Assembly: GCF_000214495.1 (NCBI RefSeq)
Contig: NZ_AFIJ01000035.1
Location: forward strand, 1-55,251
Length of the DNA stretch: 55,251 nucleotides
Direction of reading: 5' to 3'
Source of the DNA: Megasphaera lornae
GTDB taxonomy: Bacteria > Bacillota > Negativicutes > Veillonellales > Megasphaeraceae
Shown: positions 16,678 to 28,892 of the stretch, one piece after another
Layout: each line of letters opens with the position of its first letter
How positions within the stretch are numbered: the stretch's first letter is position 1
The notes under the pieces: generated by a model
Database searches by the model: none
What the model was told of the DNA's origin: nothing
What the model saw: only the letters and a program-made list of their open reading frames with translations
Translations under genes and position numbers: made by a program

Positions 16678-18084
16678 TTATTGTTTTCCTATTAACTTTC
16701 CTTCTTTATCATACTGATTTTTATGATATCCTGCCAGGAAATATACGATCGTAATAATCGCCATAAAAATCCAACCGGCAATCAATGACATGCGCGTGTC
16801 CGGATTGAACCACATACCGACCGTAACCAATGCCAGGAAAAGAATACAAAAATAATTGGCATACGGATATAAAGGCGACGTAAAAGGATGCTTGGACATG
16901 ACAGCTTCTCCCCAATTTTTACGGAAATTTTTCTGCGAATAGGCCAATACAAACCAAGTTACCATGCCGGGAAATACGCTGGCACTGTAAATATAAATAA
17001 AGAGTTTGGAATTCGGTATGAGATAATTTAAAATAACGCCAATCAACAGGCAACCGATAGTAATGGAAATACCGTGACGCGGCACGCCGTGACGGGAGAG
17101 TTTGCCGAAAAATTTAGGTGCCAAGCCGTTTTCCGATAAGGTATACAACATACGTCCGGAACTGTAAATACCGCTATTACACCCGGACAACGCCGCCGTT
17201 AAAACGACAAAGTTAATAATCCCGGCCGCCGATGTGATCCCCACTTTTGCAAACGTCGTAACAAAGGGACTTCCCAAGGTTCCCAATTGATTCCAGGGAT
17301 ATAAGGCCAACACAATGAAAATAGCGCCGATATAGAAAATTAAAATTCGCCAAACAATATTTTTCGTAGCTTTCCGCAACGTTTCCTGAGGTTTTTGCGC
17401 TTCACCGGCCGTAATACCTACCAATTCCACCCCTTGAAAGGCGGCCGCTACCACACACATGGCACCCAACATACCGCTGAAGCCGTGCGGGAAAAATCCG
17501 CCGTTTGTCCAAAGATTGGAAATACCGACGGGAACCCCGTGATTGCCGAACCCGAACACAATAACCAACGCGCCGATAATAAGCATGACAATAATCGTAA
17601 TAACCTTAATAATGGCAAACCAAAATTCAAATTCACCGTACAATTTTACGGCCACCATGTTGGCAACGGTGACAATGGCCATACCGCCCAAAGCGGAAAT
17701 CCATTGCGGTACTAAGGGAAACCAATAATGAATATAAATGCCGACAGCCGTAATTTCCGAAAGAGCAACGGCAATCCACAAAAACCAATAACACCATGCG
17801 GTCATATAGCCGGCAAAAGGAGAAATATATTTATGGCCGTACATGGCGAAAGACCCTGTAACCGGCTCGGTATACAACATTTCTCCCATAATGCGCATAA
17901 TAAAAAACATGACCAATCCGGCCAGACCGTAACATAATAAAACGGACGGACCGGCCATTTGAATCGTGCTGGCCGAGCCCATAAAAAGTCCCACGCCGAT
18001 CGTGCCGCCTAAGGCTATCATTTCAACATGACGCGGTTTTAATCCTCGTTCCATGGTGTTTTTCTCACTTGCAGTGTTCTCCAT
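16678..18084 (-). CDS. Amino-acid permease (APC superfamily, AAT type)
   Basis: A 468-residue transporter with twelve predicted helices. The N-terminal signature [17 protein letters not shown] is the family's substrate-gating helix 1. [18 protein letters not shown] and the [19 protein letters not shown] segment are also typical of AAT/ProY/AroP permeases. It follows the threonine ammonia-lyase gene by 22 bases, so it probably imports threonine or serine for deamination; this is inference. The ATG at 18084 is preferred over the TTG at 18093 because the GAAGGG site is well spaced only for the ATG. Confidence 0.92.
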   Translation of the reverse strand: MENTASEKNTMERGLKPRHVEMIALGGTIGVGLFMGSASTIQMAGPSVLLCYGLAGLVMFFIMRIMGEMLYTEPVTGSFAMYGHKYISPFAGYMTAWCYWFLWIAVALSEITAVGIYIHYWFPLVPQWISALGGMAIVTVANMVAVKLYGEFEFWFAIIKVITIIVMLIIGALVIVFGFGNHGVPVGISNLWTNGGFFPHGFSGMLGAMCVVAAAFQGVELVGITAGEAQKPQETLRKATKNIVWRILIFYIGAIFIVLALYPWNQLGTLGSPFVTTFAKVGITSAAGIINFVVLTAALSGCNSGIYSSGRMLYTLSENGLAPKFFGKLSRHGVPRHGISITIGCLLIGVILNYLIPNSKLFIYIYSASVFPGMVTWFVLAYSQKNFRKNWGEAVMSKHPFTSPLYPYANYFCILFLALVTVGMWFNPDTRMSLIAGWIFMAIITIVYFLAGYHKNQYDKEGKLIGKQ

Positions 18085-18106
18085 GTTGTTCAATCCCTTC
18101 TCTTCT

Positions 18107-19327
18107 CTATTTTATATTGACCGGATATCCTTCTTCTTTAAGTTTTTCCACTAAATGTTCCACATGGCTTTCATTGGCCGTTTCCAATTCCAAGCCCACT
18201 GCTGTCGAGCCGAACCCGATGCCGTGTTGGCTGCGCGCATGGGTAATGGAAATAATATTGGCATTAAACCGGGAAATAAGCAGTAATAATTTAGCCATTT
18301 CTCCGGGTTTATCGGGAACCACCGTTTCAAAGAAAAGTTTCCGCCAAGAACGAATTAAGCCGCTATTAATAACACGCGTCATATTATTGACATCAATATT
18401 GCCGCCGCTGACCAGAGCGACAACTTTTTTATTGCGAATACCGGAAATTTTCCCGTTCATCAACGCCGCCACAGGCACCGCACCCGCACCTTCGGCTACC
18501 GTTTTGGCCCGTTCCAATAATAATAAAATCGCCCCGGCAATTTCCGTTTCATCTACCGTCACCATATCATCCACATAGTGCCGACAAAGAGCATACGTCA
18601 ATTCTCCCGGCTTTTTGACGGCTATACCGTCCGCCAGCGTAGCTTTACCGTCATACGTAACAATCCGACCTGCTTCCCGAGATGCCAGCATAGACGGCAT
18701 ATTCTGCGCCTGCACGCCGATAACTTTAATGTTCGGGTTCAGGCTTTTAGCCGCTACCGCCAATCCGGAAATTAAGCCGCCGCCGCCGATAGGCGCCACA
18801 ATCACTTCAGTTTCCGGTAATTGTTCCAAAATTTCCAACGCAATCGTGCCTTGCCCGGCAATGACTTCCGGATCATTAAAGGGATGCACAAAAGTATACC
18901 CGCGTTCCTTCATGAGTTCCACCGCTTTGGCCGCGGCTTCATCAAAAAAATCACCGTGTAATACCACGTTCGCCCCATACCCGCGAGTAGCGGCCACTTT
19001 TGCCAACGGCGCATGTTTAGGCATACAAATCGTCGCCTGACAACCGTATTCTCCGGCCGCCAACGCCACCCCTTGCGCATGGTTGCCGGCCGATGCGGCA
19101 ATTACACCCTTTGCCCGTTCTTCCGGTGACAAACACGCTACTTTGTTGTAAGCGCCGCGCAATTTAAACGAACCGGTGCGTTGCAAATTTTCCATTTTCA
19201 AAAATACTTGACAACCGGCCGAATTGCTTACGGAATGCGTATACGACAAACCGGTCTGTTGTGCTACGCCTTTTAGGCGTTGCCGAGCGTCTTTTATCAT
19301 TTGTAAAGTCACTCGTTCTTCACTCAT
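18107..19327 (-). CDS. ilvA: Threonine ammonia-lyase (threonine dehydratase)
   Basis: PLP enzyme of 406 residues turning threonine into 2-oxobutyrate and ammonia. The Schiff-base Lys is in [10 protein letters not shown]. The phosphate-binding glycine loop appears as [11 protein letters not shown], and [11 protein letters not shown] is the classical substrate loop. A C-terminal ACT domain (about 330-402) suggests allosteric control. The length and domain plan match the ilvA/tdcB 'medium' form common in anaerobic Firmicutes. The adjacent permease gene suggests a degradative role. The start has AAGGGGG upstream, and a textbook promoter lies at 19373-19401. Confidence 0.93.
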   Translation of the reverse strand: MSEERVTLQMIKDARQRLKGVAQQTGLSYTHSVSNSAGCQVFLKMENLQRTGSFKLRGAYNKVACLSPEERAKGVIAASAGNHAQGVALAAGEYGCQATICMPKHAPLAKVAATRGYGANVVLHGDFFDEAAAKAVELMKERGYTFVHPFNDPEVIAGQGTIALEILEQLPETEVIVAPIGGGGLISGLAVAAKSLNPNIKVIGVQAQNMPSMLASREAGRIVTYDGKATLADGIAVKKPGELTYALCRHYVDDMVTVDETEIAGAILLLLERAKTVAEGAGAVPVAALMNGKISGIRNKKVVALVSGGNIDVNNMTRVINSGLIRSWRKLFFETVVPDKPGEMAKLLLLISRFNANIISITHARSQHGIGFGSTAVGLELETANESHVEHLVEKLKEEGYPVNIK

Positions 19328-19372
19328 AAAAAATTCCCCCTTACATGGTTGGTATTATGAGATTGCAGTTCT

Positions 19373-19401
19373 AATATACGTCACTCCGGTCTCACTGTCA
19401 A
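19373..19401 (-). promoter_or_regulatory. Promoter of the threonine ammonia-lyase/permease operon
   Basis: On the minus strand TTGACA (plus 19396-19401) and TATATT (19373-19378) are separated by exactly 17 bases, about 45 bases before the start codon. Confidence 0.75.
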
Positions 19402-19512
19402 TATAATTTTTCTCATTTTGTTTATTACTGTTATACATTTGTATGTGGATAGTAGAGTATATTTTATTGCTATACACGCTGCCCGACGATACGTCTACGG
19501 TCTGCAACCATA

Positions 19513-19546
19513 CAAAAACGCCTGCCTTTATCAATAAAGACAGACG
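19513..19546 (-). terminator. Terminator of the nucleoside kinase gene
   Basis: A 13-base inverted repeat with two mismatches (19518-19530 and 19534-19546) is followed on the minus strand by a T run, just after the kinase stop at 19565. Confidence 0.65.
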
Positions 19547-19564
19547 TTGTTATTCTATATGCTG

Positions 19565-20388
19565 TTATTTTCCGATAAATTCCCGCAACAATGAATTTCC
19601 CGGCACCACTTGGGACGGTAAACTTTTAAATGGTTTTAAAAATTTTAACAGCCGCTGTGCTTCCGCATAATGCGTACTGTCTTTTTCAATAGATGCCAAC
19701 AACGGCTCCGCATATGGTTTCAATACGGACAACTCATACGGTAAAGCCGTATTGAAAATGGTGTCCGCATCTTCTTGATACGGATAAATATTAACTTCTT
19801 CCCCCCGACGGACATCCGCCCATACATCCATCGTCGCCAATGCGTCCCGATCTCTAAATTGGCGATCACGCACCATCCGCCGAATAATCCGCGTATCGGA
19901 AGTAGAAATGCGATTATGATCATTTATGCGAATTTGCGTAAGTACACCTAACGAAATTTTTACTTTTTCATATCGCGGCAACATGTACGTCAAAGAATCA
20001 TTCAAAGCATGCAATCCTTCTACAACAATCGGCTGCTGCGGTTCCAAATGAACCGGCAGGGTGTCAAAATATCGTTTCCCTTCAACAAAGTCGAACCTTG
20101 ATAAATACACATCTTTGCCCTGCTGTAAGGCATCAATCTGTTTATTGAATAAAGGGACATCAATGGCCCGCAATGATTCAAAATCATAGGAGCCGTCCGG
20201 ATTTTTCGGCGTATCTTCCCGATTATAAAAATAATCGTCTAAAGAAATTTTTACAGGACGCAATCCCACTACCCGCAATTGCGTTGTCAAGCGTTTGCAA
20301 AAGGTCGTCTTACCGGCGGAAGAAGGACCGGAAATCAGCACCACTTTTATTTTCGGTCGTTGCTGAACAATATAGTCGGCAATTTCCG
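19565..20388 (-). CDS. Uridine-kinase-like nucleoside kinase, C-terminal catalytic part (frameshifted)
   Basis: Phosphoribulokinase/uridine-kinase domain with a P-loop GPSSAGKTTFCKRL. The segment KISLDDYFYNREDTPKNPDG and the later RRMVRDRQFRDRDA lid are also present. In Firmicutes this domain is normally fused behind a TGS and threonyl-tRNA-synthetase-like editing domain, which here lies in the preceding frame. A -1 shift at the A7 tract (20393-20399) joins both into 546 residues, the usual size. On its own this part could start only at GTG 20347 or 20344, without a clear ribosome site. It is either a genuine split, a programmed shift, or a one-base sequence error. Confidence 0.85.
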
Positions 20389-21204
20389 CTAATTTTTTTC
20401 CTGTAAGGCTTCCGCCATATCCACAATATCTTGAATCGTATTGTCGTCTATATAACGATTTAAATCCGACACATATTCACACCGAACAATCCGCCCCCAA
20501 CTTTCCGCATCTAAAAAAAGCCGTGCCATTTTGGGAATTTCCTTGTACACCGGAAGCGCCTCGGGCGACTGCGGCGTCGGTAATTCTAAAATAATTCCCG
20601 GTGCATACGAACGTACATGAAAACACGTAATATAGCCCATACTCGGCAACAACGGCCCCATATAATAATCAAAAATACGACCGCATTGGTACGCCATAAT
20701 ATGATGAATATCCAAGTGTTGCAATAATTCCGCTTCCCGTTCCATATGACGGTTACGGCACATTTCCATCGCCATTTCCGTACCCGTAATGACTTGCGTC
20801 AATTTTTCATCTTGCGCCACCATCTCTTCCATCCGCTGTTGAATCATCTTCACATCCCGCACCGTAACGGTATGACCGATACTGAGTTCACAATACAGTG
20901 CTTTTCGCAAGGCATGTTTTACAAATACCTTGCCTCCCGGATATAAATCATCCACCGCTCTCACCAGGAGCATAATCGCCGTTCGTTGTAAACAGCTGTT
21001 GCCCTCCACGGTACCTAAAGAAAACCAGGTAATTTCCCCATCGGCAGTTACTTTCGTATCCAACCCGACAAAATCCCGATTATATAAAGCCGCCGCTATA
21101 CGCGGTTGCGCTGTCGCATACTGTTCCCGCACTACCGTTTCCAATGATATTCCCTCTTCTACGGTATAGGTTTTATGTTGTGTTCTGTCTGTAATCGTAA
21201 TCAT
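20389..21204 (-). CDS. TGS/aminoacyl-tRNA-synthetase-like N-terminal part of nucleoside kinase (frameshifted)
   Basis: A 271-residue product with a TGS-like N-terminus (ITDRTQHKTYTVEEGISLE). It is followed by a ThrRS second-additional-domain-like region with CELSIGHTVTVRDVKMIQQR, typical of the long nucleoside kinases of Firmicutes. The frame ends at TAG directly after the tract GAA AAA AAT. Shifting back by one base continues with LAEIADYIVQQ and the kinase domain. The start ATG at 21204 has AAAGGAGG upstream. The role is probably nucleotide salvage; the exact nucleoside is unknown. Confidence 0.85.
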   Translation of the reverse strand: MITITDRTQHKTYTVEEGISLETVVREQYATAQPRIAAALYNRDFVGLDTKVTADGEITWFSLGTVEGNSCLQRTAIMLLVRAVDDLYPGGKVFVKHALRKALYCELSIGHTVTVRDVKMIQQRMEEMVAQDEKLTQVITGTEMAMEMCRNRHMEREAELLQHLDIHHIMAYQCGRIFDYYMGPLLPSMGYITCFHVRSYAPGIILELPTPQSPEALPVYKEIPKMARLFLDAESWGRIVRCEYVSDLNRYIDDNTIQDIVDMAEALQEKN

Positions 21205-21300
21205 ATATGTTCCTCCTTTCCTTTCTTTATATTTATTTTATTCGATATTTTTCTCCGCTTTCCTTTTTCTCTTATGTAAGGATGAAAAACAGACCGTAAC

Positions 21301-21339
21301 GAAAAACTGCGCGTTTTCATTCAACACGAAAACACGCAG
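21301..21339 (-). terminator. Terminator of the rpmE-to-upp transcript
   Basis: A 12-bp stem with one mismatch (CTGCGCGTTTTC at 21307-21318, GAAAACACGCAG at 21328-21339) is followed on the minus strand by TTTTTC, after the upp stop at 21374. Confidence 0.75.
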
Positions 21340-21373
21340 CCCGCCGACAGTCTTTCTTTCGATATGTCCCTAA

Positions 21374-21997
21374 TTATTTGGTTCCGAAAATGCGATCCCC
21401 CGCATCTCCCAACCCCGGTAAAATATATCCCCGGTCATTTAATTTTTCATCTAACGCACCTACATAAATACGTACATCGGGATGATCCGCATTCACTCGT
21501 TTAACGCCTTCCGGAGCCGCCACTAAACACATGAGTTTAATATGTTGTATGCCTTTCTTTTTCAATAACGTAATGGCTTCCGAAGCACTTCCCCCGGTTG
21601 CCAACATAGGATCGACAATAATAAAATCACGATCGGTAACATCAGGAAGTTTACAATAATATTCTACCGGCTCCAGCGTTTTCGGATCACGATACAATCC
21701 GATATGTCCCACTTTCGCCATGGGAATTAAATTCAACATGCCCTGAACCATCCCCAAACCGGCGCGCAATACAGGCACAATTCCCAGTTTTTTGCCGCTG
21801 ATTTGTTTTCCCGTCATCGCGCATAACGGGGTTTCTATTGCCACTTCTTCTAAAGGCAAATCTCTGGTAATTTCATAGCCCATAAGCATGGTAATTTCTT
21901 CCAATAATTGCCGAAAATCCATCGCTCCCGTTTCTTTTTTTCTCATTAATGTAATTTTATGTTGAATCAACGGATGATCCATTACTTGTACCTGCAT
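21374..21997 (-). CDS. upp: Uracil phosphoribosyltransferase
   Basis: Salvages uracil with PRPP to UMP; 207 residues, the normal size. The PRPP loop is [16 protein letters not shown]. The N-terminal [15 protein letters not shown] and the C-terminal uracil-binding [18 protein letters not shown] are diagnostic. It follows rpiB by 15 bases and ends the operon before a terminator. Confidence 0.97.
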   Translation of the reverse strand: MQVQVMDHPLIQHKITLMRKKETGAMDFRQLLEEITMLMGYEITRDLPLEEVAIETPLCAMTGKQISGKKLGIVPVLRAGLGMVQGMLNLIPMAKVGHIGLYRDPKTLEPVEYYCKLPDVTDRDFIIVDPMLATGGSASEAITLLKKKGIQHIKLMCLVAAPEGVKRVNADHPDVRIYVGALDEKLNDRGYILPGLGDAGDRIFGTK

Positions 21998-22012
21998 CCT
22001 GTTTCCCCCTTC

Positions 22013-22453
22013 TTATCGTTCTTCCAACATGGCAATTTTTTCCAAGCGTGCCGCATGACGACCGCCCTCAAACGGCGTTTGTAAGAAAATCCGCACCACT
22101 TCCCGCGCTACGCCGGGACCGATAATCCGACCGCCCATCGTAACAATATTCGCATCATTATGTCGCCGACAATATTCTGCGGAAAATAAATCATTACATA
22201 ATGCCGCACGAATACCTTTGACCTTATTGGCGGCAATCCCGATCCCGATCCCGGTACCGCAAATTAAAATCCCACGCTCAAACGTTCCCGCCGCTACGGC
22301 AAGCGCCACTTTTCGGGCAATATCCGGATAATCGCACCGTTCTCCGGTCAACGTCCCGTAATCGGTGACATCCCACTGTTCTTCCTGTAAGTATTTTACC
22401 ACGATCTGTTTTAATGCAAAACCGCCGTGATCCGCACCTATTACCAGTTTCAT
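22013..22453 (-). CDS. rpiB: Ribose-5-phosphate isomerase B
   Basis: Interconverts ribose-5-phosphate and ribulose-5-phosphate; 146 residues. Visible are the N-terminal IGADHGGFALK, the active-site Cys in GILICGTGIGIGIAANK, and the ALCNDLFSAEYCRRHNDANI stretch with its phosphate-binding His/Arg. It lies between tsaC and upp; the pairing with upp links ribose phosphate and uracil salvage. Confidence 0.96.
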   Translation of the reverse strand: MKLVIGADHGGFALKQIVVKYLQEEQWDVTDYGTLTGERCDYPDIARKVALAVAAGTFERGILICGTGIGIGIAANKVKGIRAALCNDLFSAEYCRRHNDANIVTMGGRIIGPGVAREVVRIFLQTPFEGGRHAARLEKIAMLEER

Positions 22454-22497
22454 AAAAAACTCCTTTCTATAGTTCCGATCTTCCGGAAATGTTTCAA

Positions 22498-23544
22498 TTA
22501 TACTGCTTGTACATGACCGCCGGCCGCTTTTTTTAAACGATTCATGACCGCCAATCCCAACCCGACGGCTTGCACGCCTTCCGCCAAAATCAAGTCTACC
22601 CGCTCTTTATCAAAAAACAACAACCCCGTATAAAGTTTATTGGCCAATGCAGCCGCATCGCCATGATGTCCCCAAATAAACGTATGTGGGGCTCCTACTT
22701 GCGTCGCCACTTCTCGGCTGAGCAAAAAACCTACCGTTTTTCCGGCCGCTTTCGCTTCTGTATATGCCGTTTGTACAGCTTCGATAACCGCTTGTTCCGA
22801 GCCGACAAAGGCTTGTACGGGAGCTTCCGGCGCATAATGTCTATATTTCATTCCGGGAGCCTTGGGAACGCCCTTACCGCTGACCAAATGAGTATCCAGT
22901 ACCACCTTTGCCGCCACTTCCGCCAACATTTCCGGCGTAATGCCGCCGGGTCGTAAAATCGTTACTTCATCAGCCGCCGTGCATTCCACAATCGTAGATT
23001 CCACGCCGATATGGCAAGCGCCGCCATCAATGATCATCTGTACCCGTCCGTCCATATCATGTAACGCTTCTGCGGCGGTAGTGGGACTGGGACGGGTCGA
23101 CAAGTTGGCGCTCGGCCCGGCCACCGGAACTTGCGCATATTGCAAAAAGGCACGACAAATATCGTGATCCGGACAACGAACCGCCACCGTATCCAAGCCG
23201 CCGGTCGCAACATCGGGTACGCAGGAACGCCGAGGTAAAACCAAGGTTAACGGGCCCGGCCAAAATCGTGCCATCAATTTTTCCGCCAACGGCGAAATAT
23301 GGTCGCTGATCTGTTCCGCTCCCTGTCGATCCGCTACCGTCAAAATTAACGGATTATCACTCGGTCTGCCTTTCGCTTCAAAAATTCGCCGACAAGCCGT
23401 TTCATCCAACCCGTTGGCGCCCAATCCGTATACCGTTTCTGTCGGAAATACTACCAAACCGCCTTGCCGAATACAAGCGCCGGCTTGCCGCAAAAGCTCC
23501 TGTTGTTGTTCTATATCTGTAATTTTAAGTAGTTCAGTCTTCAT
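22498..23544 (-). CDS. tsaC: Threonylcarbamoyl-AMP synthase (Sua5 type)
   Basis: Makes threonylcarbamoyl-AMP from threonine, bicarbonate and ATP, the first step of t6A modification of ANN-decoding tRNAs. The 348-residue protein has a YrdC domain (about 10-200) with VFPTETVYGLGANG and KGRPSDNPLI. An interdomain segment GMKYRHYAPEAPV leads into the C-terminal Sua5 domain, so this is the long form. The ATG at 23544 is preferred since the family starts there; it overlaps prmC by 11 bases and has only a weak ribosome site. The remaining t6A genes are at 30928-33582. Confidence 0.95.
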   Translation of the reverse strand: MKTELLKITDIEQQQELLRQAGACIRQGGLVVFPTETVYGLGANGLDETACRRIFEAKGRPSDNPLILTVADRQGAEQISDHISPLAEKLMARFWPGPLTLVLPRRSCVPDVATGGLDTVAVRCPDHDICRAFLQYAQVPVAGPSANLSTRPSPTTAAEALHDMDGRVQMIIDGGACHIGVESTIVECTAADEVTILRPGGITPEMLAEVAAKVVLDTHLVSGKGVPKAPGMKYRHYAPEAPVQAFVGSEQAVIEAVQTAYTEAKAAGKTVGFLLSREVATQVGAPHTFIWGHHGDAAALANKLYTGLLFFDKERVDLILAEGVQAVGLGLAVMNRLKKAAGGHVQAV

Positions 23545-24406
23545 TTTTTCGCTCTTTCTTAAATACCAGATGCCGCAAAATCCTGCCATAATCCCACACG
23601 CAATCCTGTAACGTATAGTCGCCGTCAGCCGTGAACAGACGTTGTACCGCTTCTTCTTGTCCCCGTCCGATTTCCACTGCGCATAACCCGCCGGGTTCCA
23701 AAAGCGGTACCGTTTCTACAGCCAAACGACGATATATATCCAGTCCGTCTTGTCCGCCGAAAAGAGCCGTTTCGGGCTCCCGACGAATTTCCGGCTGTAA
23801 TTGCGCCATATCCGCCGCCGTCAAATACGGAGGATTGGAAACAATGACAGAAAATCGTTCCCCCTGCACCTGTTGACAAAGATCGCTTTCCCGCCAAACC
23901 GCGCGCGTCTCCAAACCCTGCACGATGCTGTTTTTTTCAGCAATTTGCAAAGCCGCCCGGGAAATATCCACCCCCCAACCGACGGCCTGCGGCAAATGCG
24001 CCAATAAGCTTAACAGAATAGCGCCGCTGCCTGTACCGATATCCAAAATCCGCAAAGATTCCCGCTGCTTACAGGCATGAATCACGTATTCCACCAACAA
24101 CTCCGTTTCCGGCCGGGGAATTAAGACCTCCGGAGATACTAAAAAATCGCTCCCGAAAAACGCCTTCACACCGGTAATATGCGCAACCGCATACGCGTCC
24201 GCCCGTTTTTGAATATATGCCTTATATTGCGCCAATTCATCAACATTTAACGGCTCCTCATAATGCGCATATAAATAAATTCTTTCTTTTCCCAACACAT
24301 GGGCCAACAATATTTCCGCATCCAATCGCGGCGTTTCTATTCCTTTTTGTTGAAAAAATTTTTGCGTCCACGTCAGCACACTGCCAATGGTCCAGATCTT
24401 ATTCAT
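23534..24406 (-). CDS. prmC: Release factor glutamine methyltransferase
   Basis: Methylates the Gln of the GGQ motif in release factors; 290 residues. It has the N-terminal helical domain with [13 protein letters not shown]. The SAM-binding motif is [16 protein letters not shown] and the catalytic motif is [10 protein letters not shown]. It follows prfA, the gene of its substrate, with an 8-base overlap, the usual arrangement. Confidence 0.96.
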   Translation of the reverse strand: MNKIWTIGSVLTWTQKFFQQKGIETPRLDAEILLAHVLGKERIYLYAHYEEPLNVDELAQYKAYIQKRADAYAVAHITGVKAFFGSDFLVSPEVLIPRPETELLVEYVIHACKQRESLRILDIGTGSGAILLSLLAHLPQAVGWGVDISRAALQIAEKNSIVQGLETRAVWRESDLCQQVQGERFSVIVSNPPYLTAADMAQLQPEIRREPETALFGGQDGLDIYRRLAVETVPLLEPGGLCAVEIGRGQEEAVQRLFTADGDYTLQDCVWDYGRILRHLVFKKERKNED

Positions 24407-25490
24407 GTTCCTCCGCCTGCATCAATTCCGCCCGTCGCGCTTCCGCCAAGGCCTGAATAAATTCATCAAGATCGCCGTTCAAAACCGCATCCAATTTATA
24501 TAAGGTAACATTAATCCGATGATCCGTAACCCGTCCTTGCGGATAATTATACGTACGAATCCGTTCACTGCGATCGCCTGTACCGACTTGACTGCGACGA
24601 GCTTCCGTCACCTCCTGCGCAGCGGCCTGTTGTGCCTGATCCAATAACCGCGCTTTTAATACCCGCAACGCTTTGGTCCGATTCTCCAACTGCGAACGTT
24701 CATCCTGACATTCCACCACAATTCCGGAGGGCATATGCGTCATCCGTACGGCCGAACTGGTTTTATTAATATGCTGTCCGCCGGCGCCGCTGGCACGAAA
24801 ATAATCCACCCGTACATCTTTCATGTCCAAATCAATTTCCACATCATCGGCTTCCGGTAACACCGCTACAGTGGCGGTAGACGTATGAATGCGCCCGCCC
24901 GCTTCCGTTACGGGAACCCGCTGCACGCGATGCACGCCGGATTCATATTTCAACTTGCCATATACGCCGGCCCCTTCTACCGAAAAAACCACTTCTTTAT
25001 ATCCGCCCAATTCCGGTTCATTGGCACTGATCAGCTCGGCTTTCCATCCCGGTTGTTTTTCAATATATTTCATATACATCCGAAATAAATCTCCCGCAAA
25101 CAACGCCGCTTCATCACCGCCCGCACCGCCGCGAATTTCCATAATGACATTTTTATCATCATGCGGGTCCTTCGGCAGCATAAGAATATGCAGTTTTTCT
25201 TCCAATGCTGCTTGTTTTTTTGTCAATTCGGCAATTTCTTCCTTGGCCATCGCCGTTAATTCCGTATCCGTTGAAGGATCATCCAACAATTCCCGATCCC
25301 CACGTATGGTCTTACAAACCTCCTGATACTTACGATATGCTTCAATAATAGGGGCCAGAGAAGCATGCTCTTTGGTCAATTTTTGCCATTCCTTTTGTCG
25401 GGCAATAACAGCCGGGTCACTAATGCGTTGTTCCAAATCATTATATTTATTTTCTACTGCCTGCACTTTATCCAAAAACACCGTGTACAT
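24399..25490 (-). CDS. prfA: Peptide chain release factor 1
   Basis: Recognises UAA and UAG and triggers peptide release; 363 residues. The catalytic motif is [17 protein letters not shown]. The decoding-site region and the C-terminal [20 protein letters not shown] are diagnostic for RF1. The open frame extends to 25610, but the family begins at ATG 25490, which has AGAAGGAGAG upstream and lies 8 bases after the previous gene. The neighbours prmC and rpmE form the standard cluster. Confidence 0.97.
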   Translation of the reverse strand: MYTVFLDKVQAVENKYNDLEQRISDPAVIARQKEWQKLTKEHASLAPIIEAYRKYQEVCKTIRGDRELLDDPSTDTELTAMAKEEIAELTKKQAALEEKLHILMLPKDPHDDKNVIMEIRGGAGGDEAALFAGDLFRMYMKYIEKQPGWKAELISANEPELGGYKEVVFSVEGAGVYGKLKYESGVHRVQRVPVTEAGGRIHTSTATVAVLPEADDVEIDLDMKDVRVDYFRASGAGGQHINKTSSAVRMTHMPSGIVVECQDERSQLENRTKALRVLKARLLDQAQQAAAQEVTEARRSQVGTGDRSERIRTYNYPQGRVTDHRINVTLYKLDAVLNGDLDEFIQALAEARRAELMQAEEHE

Positions 25491-25498
25491 CTCTCCTT

Positions 25499-26380
25499 CT
25501 ATAGGTTCTGTGCGGTCTGCCCGGTCGACGGTTTGGCCGCCTCCAAAGCGGCAATCGCCACCTCTATCTGATCCGCCTGCGGTTCCCGGGTCGTTAAATA
25601 TTGAAGCCACAAACCGGGTCGTACCGCTGTTCGTATGCAGGTATGAGAAGAATCCGCCGCCAAGCGAATAATTTCATAACTTATCCCGGCAACAACAGGC
25701 ATAAAAATAATCCGTGAAAGCACGCGAAAAACAATCCCCGGCCAACCTAAAAATGCAAAAACAAAAATAGATACTACCATAACAATCAATAAAAAATTCG
25801 TCCCGCAACGCGGATGAAGACGACTATGTTTTTTTACATTTTCCACCGTCAACGGTTCGCCCGCTTCATAAGTCCAAATAGTTTTATGTTCCGCACCGTG
25901 ATACTGAAATACACGGTACATGCCGTCCGTAAAAGAAATCCCCCAAATATACAGCAAAAAGATCAGTAATCGCAGCCCGCCTTCCGCCAAATTCAAGTGT
26001 ACGGAAGCGGCAGTTGCGGACAATAAAAAATGAGCACCGTACGTCGGCAATAAAATAAAAAACACGATCGCCATAACCACGGAAACCGTCAACGTCAATC
26101 CCATCTGAACATCCGATACGTTCTCTTCTTCCTCCGCCGCCTTAGCCGAAAAAGACAAGCTCCGCATACCATATAACAAAGATTCATACAACGCCACGGA
26201 ACCCCGTATAAAAGGTTTCTTTAAAAAAGGAAACCGCTCCGTAAGGGAATGAACGGGCTCACACTGTACGGTAATTTTGCCGTCCGGCAGGCGGACAGCC
26301 GTAGCAACTTTTTGCGGACCGCGCATCATAACCCCTTCTATAACCGCTTGCCCGCCTACATACGCACGCGGCTTTTCCAT
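25499..26380 (-). CDS. DUF1385 (YqhQ-like) membrane protein
   Basis: A 293-residue protein with the family N-terminus [20 protein letters not shown]. It has about four membrane helices and a soluble insert containing [19 protein letters not shown] and [12 protein letters not shown], with His and Cys residues that look metal-binding. These blocks are characteristic of the conserved DUF1385 family, which usually neighbours rpmE and prfA as here. Biochemical function is not established. The ATG at 26380 was chosen because the conserved block starts there; the frame is open to 26443. Confidence 0.9.
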   Translation of the reverse strand: MEKPRAYVGGQAVIEGVMMRGPQKVATAVRLPDGKITVQCEPVHSLTERFPFLKKPFIRGSVALYESLLYGMRSLSFSAKAAEEEENVSDVQMGLTLTVSVVMAIVFFILLPTYGAHFLLSATAASVHLNLAEGGLRLLIFLLYIWGISFTDGMYRVFQYHGAEHKTIWTYEAGEPLTVENVKKHSRLHPRCGTNFLLIVMVVSIFVFAFLGWPGIVFRVLSRIIFMPVVAGISYEIIRLAADSSHTCIRTAVRPGLWLQYLTTREPQADQIEVAIAALEAAKPSTGQTAQNL

Positions 26381-26454
26381 ACTGCTCCTCTCCTTCCGCC
26401 CAAACATACAAATAGAGCAGAGCATTTCTGCTCTGCCGCCCACTTGTATTGCTG

Positions 26455-26661
26455 TTATTTAGCTTTTTTACCATAACGCTTATTGAACTGTTCAATACGG
26501 CCGCGAGCTTGTTGTGCACGCTGTTGTCCCGTAAAGAAGGGATGGCATTTGGAGCAAATTTCAACGCGAAGTTCCGATGCGGTGGAACGAGTTTCAAACG
26601 TATTGCCACAAGCACAGGTAACCTTTACGGTATCATATTTCGGATGAATGTTTTCTTTCAC
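26455..26661 (-). CDS. rpmE: Ribosomal protein bL31 (zinc-binding form)
   Basis: Large-subunit protein of 68 residues. It has the N-terminal [16 protein letters not shown], two CxC/CxxC-type pairs (CACG and CSKC) for zinc, and the HPFFTGQQR signature. The zinc form is the one replaced during zinc limitation in other bacteria. It has its own promoter and begins the rpmE-DUF1385-prfA-prmC-tsaC-rpiB-upp series. Confidence 0.97.
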   Translation of the reverse strand: MKENIHPKYDTVKVTCACGNTFETRSTASELRVEICSKCHPFFTGQQRAQQARGRIEQFNKRYGKKAK

Positions 26662-26707
26662 GATTCACACCTCTTTCTTCTCTGACATACAAAATCCATA
26701 CCGGGTT

Positions 26708-26737
26708 ATTATATCATAGACACCATATATATGGCAA
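26708..26737 (-). promoter_or_regulatory. Promoter of the rpmE operon
   Basis: On the minus strand TTGCCA (plus 26732-26737) and TATAAT (26708-26713) are 18 bases apart, about 45 bases before the rpmE start. Confidence 0.7.
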
Positions 26738-26763
26738 GAATAAAGCCGTGTTTTATGTTTTTT

Positions 26764-26800
26764 CAAAAAATAGACTCGGACAATTTTTTGTCCGAGTCTA
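26764..26800 (-). terminator. Terminator of groESL
   Basis: A perfect 12-bp stem (TAGACTCGGACA at 26771-26782 and TGTCCGAGTCTA) is followed by a T6 run on the minus strand, 27 bases after the groEL stop. Confidence 0.9.
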
Positions 26801-26826
26801 TAAAACACGCCGTAAAAATCAACGGC

Positions 26827-28485
<1,659 letters not shown>

Positions 28486-28496
28486 TTATTTTTAAA

Positions 28497-28778
28497 TCAG
28501 CAAACAGCCAAAATGTCCCGTTCGCTTACAATCAGATAATCCGTTCCTTCAAATTTTACTTCGGTTCCTGCATATTTGGAGAAAATAACTGTATCGCCCG
28601 CTTTCACATCCAAGGCAACCCGTTTTCCGTCATCCGTCATTTTTCCCGGACCTGCCGCTACGACTTCTCCCCGGCTCGGTTTTTCTTTCGCCGTATCCGG
28701 TAAATAAATACCGCCGGCGGTCTTTTCTTCCTGTTCCAATACACGAATTATTACGCGATCTCCTAATGGTTTTAACAT
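28497..28778 (-). CDS. groS: Co-chaperonin GroES (10 kDa)
   Basis: Lid of the GroEL chamber, 93 residues. It begins [19 protein letters not shown], has a mobile loop region [15 protein letters not shown] and ends with [12 protein letters not shown]. The start at 28778 has GAGGAGG upstream; the open frame extends to 28829 but would overlap the operator. It is the first gene of the heat-shock operon. Confidence 0.98.
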   Translation of the reverse strand: MLKPLGDRVIIRVLEQEEKTAGGIYLPDTAKEKPSRGEVVAAGPGKMTDDGKRVALDVKAGDTVIFSKYAGTEVKFEGTDYLIVSERDILAVC

Positions 28779-28818
28779 CGTACAATTCCTCCTCAACAAA
28801 AACATCTTTATCGTTTTA

Positions 28819-28845
28819 TTAGCACTCAACGGATTTGAGTGCTAA
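28819..28845. promoter_or_regulatory. CIRCE element (HrcA operator)
   Basis: A perfect inverted repeat TTAGCACTC (28819-28827), a nine-base spacer, and GAGTGCTAA (28837-28845) match the CIRCE consensus exactly. It sits between the groESL promoter and the groES start, so groESL should be repressed by HrcA and released on heat stress. hrcA itself is not in the window. Confidence 0.97.
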
Positions 28846-28856
28846 TCACTGTCTAT

Positions 28857-28885
28857 AGTGTACTCAAGAAAGGTAAAAAAGTCAA
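28857..28885 (-). promoter_or_regulatory. Promoter of groESL
   Basis: On the minus strand TTGACT (plus 28880-28885) and TACACT (28857-28862) are 17 bases apart, directly upstream of the CIRCE element. The promoter abuts the end of the ANTAR regulator gene at 28893. I see no terminator between them, so read-through from the upstream operon is possible. Confidence 0.7.
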
Positions 28886-28892
28886 TACAATA

